The position numbers and the translations under genes were made by a program. Below the pieces are notes generated by a model. The model was given only the letters and a program-made list of their open reading frames with translations, was not told where the DNA came from and did no database searches. From contig NC_045138.2 in assembly GCF_008831285.2 (NCBI RefSeq), positions 27,251,934 through 27,315,933 on the forward strand: a stretch of 64,000 nucleotides of DNA. Reading direction: 5' to 3'. Source of the DNA: Nymphaea colorata. Taxonomy: Eukaryota; Streptophyta; Magnoliopsida; Nymphaeales; Nymphaeaceae. Below are positions 51,171 to 62,608 of this stretch, piece by piece (the stretch's first letter is position 1; each line of letters begins with the position of its first letter).

Positions 51171-51203
51171 ATGGTATTCGACTCCGCCATCTTCAGGGTG
51201 GTG
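51171..51203 (+). other. Possible first coding exon divergent from the 50-kb gene
   Basis: ATG at 51171 opens 11 codons (MVFDSAIFRVV) ending at a strong donor, GTG|GTGAGT. A candidate next exon after CTTCACTTTTGCAG at 52186-52212 continues in phase (KVHLLSHI), and another donor-like GTAAGAG lies near 52279. No family is recognised and no complete gene could be assembled. Confidence 0.2.
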
Positions 51204-54200
51204 GTGAGTTTCCGCTTCATTTTCCTTCATTTCTGGGTTGGAGATTTTGTTGGGACTCTGAATGTTTTACGTCTGTTTCAACGTTGTAGATTTTGGTTTG
51301 TTTTTTCATGTGCGTTGTTGCTGTAATCGTCTCTTTGCCGGTTGTTTGATGATGTGATTTCGTTGATGCGAGTATATGAAGATTCATCCTCTGTATATTT
51401 GATTAGATTTGGGTTTTCAGTAGTCTCTTGCGCTCTTTCTCTATCTCTCTCTCTCTCACTTTTTATTGGCAATGAGTTCGATGAGCGATTGATATGGTGC
51501 TCTAGTCGAACATAATATTTTTACAATTGCATAGGAATTCTAATCTAATTTTCTTGTTCTTTTCTTTCACTGGTCCATGATTGATTGTGGTTCATATATG
51601 ATGTTCTCGTCCTGTAAATCTTGTCACTTGCCATTAAGACTCACAAATTTTCGAATGAAAGAGCTCAAGCAAACGCTTCCTTAACTATGCCGATTCACTT
51701 TATCTTCTTTATCGTTTGATCAAGTTGTTTTTTTGTTATGTTTTTTTCTTAGTTTCTCATTCACTCTACTTATTTTTTCTAACTTTTAGATTTTTTCTTT
51801 TCTGGCTGAATATTTTGCAATAGTTTCAGCTTTGCTGACAAATAACTGAGAAAAATCTCACTATTAACGATACCTGTGACTATGTAAAGGCTGTGAGTTA
51901 GTGTCACTATTCTTCCTCTCTCTTTATATATATAGTTCTAATCATCTAACCAAAACTGTTCATTAAAATAGATAGACGGTCGAAAGAAAAATATAGACAA
52001 AGAATATAAACTATCTGCTGCTGCTGCTGCCTGCTTATCAGTCACGATCTACAACCCTTCAGCCCGAGCTGCCATTCCATGACTGGTACGAAGTCTACTT
52101 GAACGGATGGTAGAGATTCAGTTGGTAAAGACCTGTGGGGGTTGGTGTAGGAAGGTGGACTATGGCCTTGCCTTCACTTTTGCAGAAGGTACATCTACTC
52201 TCTCACATCAGGTAATCCCCAAACCTTTGGAAAAAATATCACTGCCGGCTTTTGCAAGATTCAGCTGGTTCTTGGCCCGTAAGAGAGAGAGAGAGAGAGC
52301 AAAACCAGTCTAAATTGAAACTGGATTTTCAAGCGAGAGTTTAAGAGGAAAAAGGGATTAAGAAGACGAGTTTTCAATGGTTCTTCGGGTTCGGGACAGT
52401 GGAATGGACATCTCACTTAAAAAAAAAAATAGTTTTTTTCTTCTTCTTAGGATTCTCCAATTAAAAAAAAAAGATGGTTGTCATTTGTCAAACGAAAAAA
52501 CAAAAAATAAAAAAAAAAAGAGAGAGGAAAAGTAAGAGAGAGAAAGAAGAATTTGGAAATATAAAGTCTACGTTTATATATATGAGGTAAGGGCAGGCCC
52601 AGGGGGCCATAGCCTCCCCTCTAACAACCTTCAAACTTGAAAGAAAACAAAATTTTGTTAAAATTTTGAAAAAATTACATTGGAAACTCCTTTAAAATTC
52701 TAGGAAAACTTAATTCGGCCTTTTTGAAAATTTTAAAAATATAATTTGACACATTCCGAATAAATAAAATTTCTAACTCTGCCGCTGATCTAATTTGGTT
52801 AAGGTTGGTAATAAAACAAAAGACAGTTGCAGCATAAAATGTCATTCGTGACGCTGCTTCGCTTGTTCATGACATCACAGAGCACGCTCACCACAGGAAC
52901 GATGTGCATAAGACAGTGACTTTGGAAAGCTGAATCATTTTGTAGTGTGAGCTGCTTTAGGACAATGGCCCATCCAAATCCAACTTGCATGGCCGAAATA
53001 TGGATCTTAGGACTAGATCTGGATCTGTGTTTCTGATGCATATCAGCTTTGCTCTACTGCTTTGGGATCTAATCTATTTTATATGTATGATCTTCATCTG
53101 GGTCGCCATGGATCCGATTGGTTCCTTTGAGCTGAATAAATTGAGGGGCCTTTTGGATGGCTGGAGCATTGCATCCAAGAGAAAGATGTAAGCAGTGGGT
53201 TATGGATCCAAGACTTCTTTAATTCATCATGCTTTGTTGCTTCATTATCATGCTCAATTAGCATTTGTTTATGAATCTAGTCAGAGTAACCAAGCCATCG
53301 GCTATATATGAAGTAAGGTATACACCATATACCTATCTTTAATATATAGAGTTTAGATGGTTGTAGAAGTTGCGGAGCATATTTATTAGCAGTCAGGAAC
53401 TTGCCTGAGTGCTACTAAATGTAGGTTGCATCTGTCTCAAAAAGTAAGACAGATTCATGATGATAATTTTTTTTTTAAGTGTCCAATAAATCTAACCAAT
53501 TTCATGCATTTCCAAACGGCTCACACGGGACTAAATGATTTGAATAGAAACATAAACCTAATATCTCCTTTTAGTTTTGTAAATAACTTGGGAAGGATGA
53601 GTTTATTTAATCTATTTTTTAGAACCAGGCTTTCTTAAAAATGATTTCTGATGAAACCTGATTTTGATGTCATACAAACACTCTTAAAAAATTGTTTTGC
53701 CTTAAAAAAAATGTTTTAAAGTATAATCTAAATACTATCCAACCCAAGAAGCTTAGCCATTGAGTTTTTTCTTTTATATAAAAAAAAAAAACATTGTTGA
53801 TGGTATGAATGCCCAATTGCACCTAGCATAGATAGCCATCTCACAAGGTCTCAACCATTCAAACATCGTACATATCGATGGTATGTTTCTCTTTTTTTAT
53901 TTTAAGGTGAGTAGTTTATTCCACTGCTGTGCTTCATTCTAGTGTATTACTGTCTCGAAGAAAGACTACTTGTTTTCATTCTAGTGTATTACTGCTTCGA
54001 AGAAAGACTACAAGAGCATGCTTAAAGACCTTTTAAATGGTTGATAACGACTATAAGATTTAAATCTCATATTTATTTTTTATAAGATAGATTATTTTAC
54101 CACCTACGTTACTATAACCCCTAGATCTCTTGAGGTAGCGATGGTAAGTTTTAACATCATTTATTGATATGATAGAATAGGTAGGTGGTAGGTTCAATGG

Positions 54201-54608
54201 AGCACATATCATGGTCTACCACCAAACCCGAGTAGGACCATCAGCTGCACTACACCAAACCAGGAACCCGACCCAAAGTCAATTCTTTCACATGTACCTT
54301 GCCTTCACCGTGCAAGCAACCAACGCTTTCGTTAAGAAAAATGCCCTCATTAATGTAAGATTACTACTTCAAGGCAAGAAGAAATTATAGTGAAACGCGA
54401 GTTTCCCGAGGACTTTTATGGTCATTATGTCACCCTACATTTACCCTCTCCTCCCTCTTGCTTTCCTCTTCTTTTGGGGAGGGAGGGTTCGCTAGCTTTG
54501 CCAGCCACTGCCGCGTTTTTTGCGCTCCTCAGATCTCTTCCTCTTCCCTTTAAGCGCTCCTCTAGAGTCTCCCTCGGGTCGTCTTGTCGCAGAAGAGAGA
54601 GAGGGAGA
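51204..54608. other. Interval before DTC, repeats and possible small exons
   Basis: Largely AT-rich. It holds a piece of the G-rich-ended repeat (about 52592-52790, from GGCAGGCCCAGGGGGCC to TCTGCCGCTG), GA-rich stretches and a 42-bp tandem duplication at 53933-54016. A complete gene is not supported. The last 200 bp are C/T-rich and probably form the DTC promoter and 5'UTR. Confidence 0.4.
53933..54016. repeat. 42-bp tandem duplication
   Basis: Two adjacent copies of a unit starting TTCATTCTAGTGTATTACTG, with small differences (GTCTCGAAG versus GCTTCGAAG). Confidence 0.9.
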
Positions 54609-57600
54609 ATGGGAGAAGCGAAGCCCAAATCCGGAGTCTGGCAGGGCGTGAAGCCGTTCGTGAATGGAGGGATGTCGGGGATGCTGGCCACCTGCGTCAT
54701 TCAACCGATCGATATGATCAAGGTGACCCATTTTGGTGATGCTTGGTTTTGCAGTTCATCTTGAAGTTTTGGATGTCGTTTTGGTCGCTGCTAGTTGGGG
54801 ATTGGTTCGTTTTCATGACGTCGATTTAGGTGTATAAATGGGTTATGGCGGTGAATCCATAACAACCATGTTCTTTTTTTTTTTTTTTTTCCTTTTCTTG
54901 GGTTTCCTTCAAAGATCTGCATATTTTGGTGATGCGTTTTCGTTTGCGTGTTTAGGCTCTAGATATTGGCGTTGTCTGTGTGTTGTAGATGTTCAGATCC
55001 GGAGACTGTCTTTTGATTTACGTTTCTCTCGAGGATAACCCGTTTCAAGGGCGGGAATTTGATTGGGTTGGGCGTGTGAACTCTCTCTCTCTCTTCCTCC
55101 ACCCCCAACCCCCACCACCTCCCTCGGGCATGTGTTATTTTCTATTGTATGATGTACCAGTAGCATGGGGTATGACTTTTCCTTTCTTATCTTGATATTT
55201 CTGATTTGCAGGTCAGAATCCAATTGGGTCAAGGATCAGGGCTTCATGTTGCGAAGACTATGCTGCGAGAAGAGGGTATGGGTGCTTTCTACAAGGTTCG
55301 GCGCATATTTTTGGATCAATAGTTTAATATGATTCCGAACTCTTGATTCCATTCTACGTAGTTGTAGGAATGCGCATCTTTGAATTTCATGGTTAGTTAG
55401 TCATGATGATAATATCATTGAATTTGAATGCAAAGTACCACAGATTTTGCATGGTAGGTCATAGAAGTTTTGTTCTTTTACCATTTTGAAGACATCTGAA
55501 TCTCTGTACATGCGTATTACTTAGGCTACCTTTTCCTTTTAATGCTTTTCATGAATTTGGAAGTAGTTAGAGGCATAGAAAATGCGGAGATTATCTTCCT
55601 ATGATTTGTGATTTGTTGTAACAGGGGTTGTCAGCAGGATTACTGAGACAAGCTACTTACACCACAGCGCGGCTTGGCTCTTTCAGGTATACTGCGAATG
55701 CTTTGACGTGAACCATAGTCCGTTCCTATTATGTCCAGTGGAGTTTCACTTTTTCTGATGACTGTCCTGAGATGCATAGCTTGTGGCATATATGAAAATC
55801 TTCTTCCCTATGGAACAACAATTTGAGTAATATTTAATGAAAAATCTGCTCTGCTTTTAGTAGTTATACTAAAGAAATCTTTCTTTGAAAGCATTGACCA
55901 TTATTGTGGTTAGTTATGCTTTTATGTATGTAATATGGATGTCAGAATTGCAGCTTCTTGTTTATTTATAATTTTTGCATTTATTTCATAGGGGAAGAAA
56001 CATGAATATCATTGTATTCAAGCTGCCAACCTTTGTTTGTTTTTTATATTTTAATTGAGTTATTTCTAATGCAATATTGGGATAACGACAAGCTAAAACT
56101 CTGAACAGCTTGCTGGACCTTAGAAGCTGAATCCTAAATATATGTAGTTTTGGATAAGCATTTGTCAGGTTATAGTTTCAATCCTTTTATAAGTTAATCA
56201 GCTGGAGGTAGCCAAAGAATTGGTAACCATAGTCCTTCATTTCCAGAAATGCATTTCTTTTAATTACCCTACCCATTCACCCCCAAAGCCATTTCCGTTC
56301 CACCAGTCTTCAAATACTTTCTATCAGACACCATAAGGGTTGAAGAATTTTTCACTTACAGGTAGTCTTCCTAGGCTAGAGGTAGGATTTCAAGATGCAA
56401 TTTGTCCTTTGCTTTTTCTTGTATGGGGACGAACATAGGGTTTGTTTATTTGAATGATCTAATGATTTTCATATTATTTGATGCATATTTGAAGTTTTAA
56501 ACCAACTGAACCTAAGTCACATGGTAGTTGGTACGTGGGGGAGGCCCACGTACCCGTACCAGTGTACGGGGGTACGACTGGGTATGTTTGGATCGGTTAT
56601 GGGTCGGAACTGATCCAAACCACAAAATAACATTGTATTAGTCTATTTATGTTATGAGATTATATGTAGGATCTATGAAAGGAACCTTGTCTTAATGATG
56701 TGATGAGCAATTTTGTTTTTTGGAATTAAAAATATATAATTATTGCCGTACCGCCGGACCATTGGCAAAAATGCTGTGCTTGTACCCGTACCTATGTGAC
56801 ATACTGAACTTTTCCATTGGTAGTGTACGGCATTTCTTTGGTTTTTGCTACTCACAAGCTAATGAAAAGTATGCATTTTTCTTATTCCAATTGGAAAAAG
56901 AGGAAAAGTTGTAGCATGCTTGAAAATTATTATCATTCAGATTAGGTTTGGCTCAAATTCCAAACCCAAGCCAAAATTAGCTACTAATGCTTTAATCATT
57001 TTTTGAACCTAAGTAGTGAAAATGAATTAATAGTGGTTTGAGTATTTAACCATCTAGTCTTCATGTATATATGTATGTATATGGTTTATATATATATTTC
57101 AGAGGTAGAATTATGAGATGGTGTTTTATGCTCAATATAATGTGTTTCTATCAACTGTCTAATGTTAATTGTTTATTTGTTATTACTGGTGGTGTATATA
57201 TGTATGCGCATATATGCATGTGTGATAATGACGCAGATGGTTTCTCATTGCTTAGTACACTTGAAATGTGGACTTATCTTAGTGGCAATATTACATCTTT
57301 GGTGCACACTTCACTCGAGTTTCTTGATCTAGTTGCTTGTTCTTCGATGGTCACATGATTTATGTTAGATGACTTGTTAAATGAAGCATTCCTTCGTTTT
57401 GATTACAGGGTTTTGACAAACAAAGCTGTTGCAGCTAATGACGGGAAGCCCCTTCCACTTTATCAAAAAGCTCTTTGTGGGCTTACAGCTGGAGCAATTG
57501 GTGCATGTGTTGGCAGTCCAGCTGATTTGGCACTTATCCGCATGCAAGCTGATGCTACCTTGCCAGTTGCTCAACGCCGAAACTACACAAATGCTTTTCA

Positions 57601-59220
57601 TGCTCTGTACCGTATTGTTAGTGATGAAGGTGTTCTGGCCCTCTGGAAAGGAGCAGGTCCCACTGTTGTGAGGGCCATGGCTTTGAATATGGGCATGCTT
57701 GCCTCTTATGATCAGAGTGTTGAATTTTTCAGGGATAACCTTGGGTTCTCAGAAGTTAGCACTGTGATTGGTACGATTGAGCATACTTGTATTTGCGTTC
57801 TATTTTCTGTCTTGGTTATGGAAGTTGTGCAGATTGGCATCGGTTCATTCTTTTAAAATTTTCTATTATGCTTCAGTGATGGGTTTGGACTTATAGGTTT
57901 ATCCTTCTAATAAACTAAACAAGGAAATCACATCTGATCTAACACTAGAATATACTGAACATTTTATGATCAATTTTCCATTTGTAAGCATCACTTATGA
58001 GATCATTGTTTAGAGCCCTTTTTTCTTGATTTAACTTGATGACATATAAAATTGTTGTTTGGTTAAAGCCAGTTCTCTATTCAAGTTTAACATGTTTTTG
58101 GTGTCTCTTTTGTTGTGTGCACTGACTGTTTGGCATAATTCTTTGATTCTCACATGGTTACAACACTGATGCTGCTTTCTCCATTTTCTTATCCCTTAAT
58201 GATGATTCCAGACCTGTAAAATCAATACTTTTTTTGTGCTGGGGCATAATTTCCAGTTCTACATGCCTTTTTTTGATAGCAAGCTGAGATGCTAGAGAAG
58301 ACTGTCATACCCTCCTTGCTTGAAGTATAAGCTTTTTGTTTTTGTGCCGGTAGTAAGAGACCATTTATGTAATCTGGAGAGGCTGTCTTTTCTATCAGAG
58401 TAATTTGTTTCTTTACCAGTGGCTGCTATGTGGGTGCCCCTGTTAGTGATATACCATCAACAAGATTCTTCGAAAACATATAACCAGTTAGTTGTTTCTT
58501 GATTTTGCATGATCTAGTAGAACATTGCTAGCATTTTCACTGTGAAGATAATACAGTGACATTCTGATGGTGAACATTATTTGTCATGGACAATTCTGAA
58601 GTTGAACCCTTGTTTTGTATATTGGGGGTATCTCAGTGTCGGTAGACATGCATTTCAGGTGGTAGAGTCAATCAATTGTCTTATGCTATTCAATATGGTG
58701 TTATTATTGCTGTGACTTTGGGTTCTGAAACATCTTTTTCCGGTGTTTGGAACTCTTTATTATGGTGCACCAACCTGGCTGCCCATGCACATTTGGTTGC
58801 TCCTTAAGCAAAGATCCTAGCAGTTTATTATTATTTATTTATTTTTGGGTGTGCAGGGGCAAGTGCTGTTTCTGGGTTTTTTGCATCTGCTTGCAGTCTG
58901 CCTTTTGACTATGTGAAAACCCAAATACAGAAAATGCAGCCTGATGCTACTGGGAAGTATCCATATACTGGTTCTTTTGATTGTGCAATGAAAACTTTAA
59001 AGTCTGGAGGACCTTTCAAGTTTTACACTGGATTTCCTGTTTACTGTGTTCGAATTGCACCACATGTGATGGTATGTTGCACTGGAACTTTGTGGTTAGA
59101 TGCTCCATAATTTGCTAAAACTTTATGTTGTACTGATGGACGTACTATTGTTTGGGATTGCAGATGACGTGGATATTCTTGAACCAAATCCAGAAATTCG
59201 AGAAGACTATTGGGTTGTAA
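54609..59220 (+). CDS. DTC: Mitochondrial dicarboxylate/tricarboxylate carrier (DTC)
   Basis: Inner-mitochondrial-membrane carrier (SLC25 family) that exchanges 2-oxoglutarate, malate, citrate and related acids. Exons: 54609-54722, 55212-55295, 55625-55686, 57409-57770, 58857-59071 and 59164-59220 (stop TAA). Phases close to 297 residues, a normal length. It starts MGEAKPKSGVWQGVKPFVNG. Carrier signatures are PIDMIK (33-38), the degenerate second-repeat PADLALIRMQ (from residue 124) and PFDYVK (223-228). Other family words are GLSAGLLRQATYTTARLG, GAGPTVVRAMALNMGML and MTWIFLNQIQKFEKTIGL at the C-terminus. There is no long cleavable presequence, as usual for this family. Intron 3 (55687-57408) carries a MITE. 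Upstream in-frame codons lie in a pyrimidine-rich leader, so the ATG at 54609 is preferred. Confidence 0.96.
56512..56802. mobile_element. Second copy of the CTATGTCACA-type MITE, DTC intron 3
   Basis: About 291 bp, with ends CTAAGTCACAT and TATGTGACAT. ACTGAAC is duplicated at 56505-56511 and 56803-56809. It shares with the copy at 728-1058 the hairpin segment GTTTGGATC.GTT...GGAACTGATCCAAAC and the GTACCCGTACC subterminal words. More diverged than the first copy. Confidence 0.7.
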
Positions 59221-62200
59221 GGGTGCCCGTATCAATGTTTGTATTTCACAAATTCTTGTTCCTCCAATTGAGGGGCGTCTTCAGTTTTATGGAAGTCTGT
59301 TTTGTTTTTGTTGTTATTAACTGTGCCCAGATTTTCTCTTCTCTGGGGCACTGAACTTCGTCGGAGTGCGCAACTGGTTAACCAGATCTCTATTAGCACT
59401 CGGTAAACCATATTTATTCAGTAGTCTGCAATAGCACTGAGAAGAGATTTTGAATAAGTTTTCAAGAATGAAGAGCGGCACTGTGATTTAGGCTGTTGGT
59501 TTTTCATTTGATGTATCTTTTTCCTGTGGCTACTATAATTCAAGCTTTGTGTATGGTGTAATAAGCTTCTGGTCATCGATTTGCTAGGTGAATAGTTAGG
59601 ATTGCTTGAAGATTGTCTTTCTTGTGAATGAGATTCAGTCGAGGAGCGACTGACATTTTCCTGCAGTACTACTGGATTGTGTGCTTGAAGTACTCGGTTT
59701 CTTTTTCCACTTTGGTGTGATGTTAATTTAAGTATAATCCAAAAACATTCAGAATTGAATATGCCGTTTTCCTACTGGATTTCCACGTTAGAGGCCTCTT
59801 TAGAGTGGTTATGAAGATGATGGTCCAATTAATTCCGGTCCTATTGAGCCCCATCATCACTGTGCTTTGATCTAATTTAATGACCAATGCTCACAGATTA
59901 GTTTCTGTATCCTTGCGGTTGTATGTTCAGGTCTTTCTCTCATTTGGGCCTAAAATAAGGTACTCCTTTTTCTTTCGAAAGCCAAAATTTACTCTTTCAG
60001 TTGTAACGTTGAGGGAAATCCATTTAGCCAGATTGCAACAGGAACAATAGACTTATCTTTGGACTGAGGAAAGCTCTGACCTTAAAGTGAACTTTTGGGC
60101 TTGGGTTCCCTTTAAGGACATAGATAGTGGATTTCCACACATAATGCTATTATATTCACTTGGAGTGTCCTTTAATGTCATAAGGTTGTCACGGATTACG
60201 TCATCGTTACTGTTGGCTTATGATGTTCAGAGATATCATACTCATAAAAGCATGCTGATGACATTGACCTAAAACCATCCAAAAGAGGACAAAAAGATGA
60301 GCTTTTGTTTCATTTAATGCTTGACTATAGAACAAACTTGAGCATTGTCGTAGTTTCTTTTATATGGCCGGTTTTTTCGTCAAAAATGGTCAAGCAGGGG
60401 CATGAAGGTGAAGTCTGGCCTCTTGGAAAACTTCAGAAGTTTTGTAGTCTGCATAATGGTGGTACTGCTATATCATTCAAGCTGACGAAGTTCTCACTTG
60501 AGGGATAGCAGAGTAGGTTTTATGGGTTTCTTTTGGCATGGGTGTTGTTTGTACCGGCAAAATAAAACAAGAGTTATGTGCCTGAAGAGATCAGAGCAAT
60601 GGACGGAGTGGGGCTGAGTTTTCATTTTAAACTCCTAAGGTATCAACTCTCTTTGCTGTAAAAAGAAGGCCATCGATGCACAAATTAAAATGCGGTTAGA
60701 GTGGCACCTCAAGACACTAAAAGTAGACATTGTACCTTAGGGGGGTGAGAGGTTGGATGAGGCTTTGGCCTTCAGTTGGCTGGTGAGTTTCTTTGGCTCA
60801 TCCGAAAATAAAATGAAAAAAGTGGGGGAAATATTAGAAATTTAAATAAAAAAGTAGATTGTTAGCAAAATTTGCCATTCTTAAATATTTGTTCGAAGCG
60901 CATGCTAAAATACCCTATCTCACGTTCATCCTAATTCCATAATTGTTCCATATCAACTAGAAAAAGATTCTTCATTCAATCGATGGACCACATTTTATCT
61001 TTATATAAATATAACAAGACGACTCCATGCACTCGATTGTTTATTTATATTCTGATTGAGGAGTAATACCAAAGTCTTTCAAAGTATTTTATCTTAGCGT
61101 AGGTTTGAATTAGGCCTAGGACAAAGTCAATATGGTACCTATTCTTTTGCTTTAAGTGTAAAATACGATATTCATGCACCTTAAAGTTCAAACAATGAGA
61201 GGAGGTTATTTTAAATTCCCTGTTATACCCATAGGCCTAACACTGAGCTAATAGGATATTCACCTCATCAATGATACAATGGTTGGCTCAATTTCATTCC
61301 TATTGAAACTGAATCGGACCCAATTCTATTGAATTAGCGGAGTAAGAGATAGATTCTTCATTTCAACAAGAGAAGGACAATTTCTTTGATTGCATTACAA
61401 AAATCATCGACACACTTGTAAACAAGGTGCTCTACCAATTGAGGTATAGACCTGGCCATATATATCTTATCTTACAAATAATTTTTTTTTGGTCAACAAA
61501 GACATTGCATGATTTAACATGGTATCCTAATAATTTTTCTGCCAATGATTAATTTCTTGGGAATGATTAGTATTGCTTAGAAGCCATATTGATACAATAT
61601 ACATTCTTTCTCTTTGTAATGATAAATGACCTACTTAATCCAGTGGTTAAAATTTATCTTTCTTACATGTCATTGGTGCAGTTCCAATGGTAGGCATGAA
61701 TGAATTGGATACCAGTCTATGAATGGCACCTAATAAGGTCTTCCTACCCAGATTTCCTTGACCGATTTTGCATGTTTCGCTTATTTCCGTCCTGCTTAGT
61801 CAATAGATTATACTTGATTGTGTAAAGTTCTATATAATGTATCAACAGAACCTTTTTATTTTTATGGATTATGAGAATCAGCTACTGCAAAATAACATTG
61901 ATAGCCTCTACTTTGAATCAATTATTTCTCTCTCGCCCTTTGATTTACTCAAATTAGCTTCAGCTATTCATATGCTATCTTTTCTGATGAAGATCATAAC
62001 AACGTTGCTGCGTTAGAGGAAGGATGACTATATTGATTCAATATACTCTAATTGCACCCTCGGTACAATATTGATGAGCTCACCAAAGATTATGTATTAT
62101 TATTTCTCAAGTTCCAGATCTCGTATCTTTCACGAAATTGATCTTGCTTTGACAAAGTATTGGAGATTAATAATATGCTTACTGAAACTTATGATAATTA

Positions 62201-62608
62201 TCTAAGTCTTTGCGCAAATTTAAGCATATGGTATTAGTTAATAAAAGAATGAACGCTTGGGTGTTTATAAACCTTTTCAATAGGCGTGGGCTCTGTATCG
62301 TTCCAATTTTGTGGGATGTCTCATAATAGGAGTGGGCTCGAACCAAGTGGCCATTGCTCAAACTCAAACCCAGAAAACTTGATCCAGCTGTACGGATCGA
62401 TGAAGGAGACACCCCACAAATCAGAATGGGTTAATTAAATGAGAAGCGAGGCCTTTGACTCCAGTAGATTCCATTTTGCGCTTTTTGGTCCCCTTTCTGT
62501 ACTCAGTGGCCTCTTCATATTTCATTTCTTCCTTTTCCTGCGAGGGAGAGTGTGGACGATGAGAATTTGAGGAGGCATAGGAGAAGAGAAGTTGGTCGAT
62601 CGAGAAAA
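59221..62608. other. Interval between DTC and the right-edge gene
   Basis: The DTC 3'UTR comes first. The segment 60660-60860 is a dispersed repeat shared with 18246-18470. The segment from about 60990 to 62250 is AT-rich and contains a plastid-like half tRNA (listed separately). No gene is supported. Confidence 0.4.
61416..61453 (-). other. Plastid trnV-UAC-like 5' exon (tRNA fragment)
   Basis: Read on the minus strand, 38 nt have D-arm CTCAATTGGTAGAG and anticodon arm CTTGTTTACAAG with a UAC anticodon in the loop. This closely resembles the 5' exon of plastid tRNA-Val(UAC). The next bases are GTGTG, matching the GUGYG start of the group II intron that interrupts this tRNA in plastids. No 3' exon was found, so it is a fragment, probably of transferred plastid DNA. 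Confidence 0.45.

Noticed and set aside
57377-57671. Alternative frames over DTC exon 4
   Set aside because: Shadows of the clear carrier reading frame.
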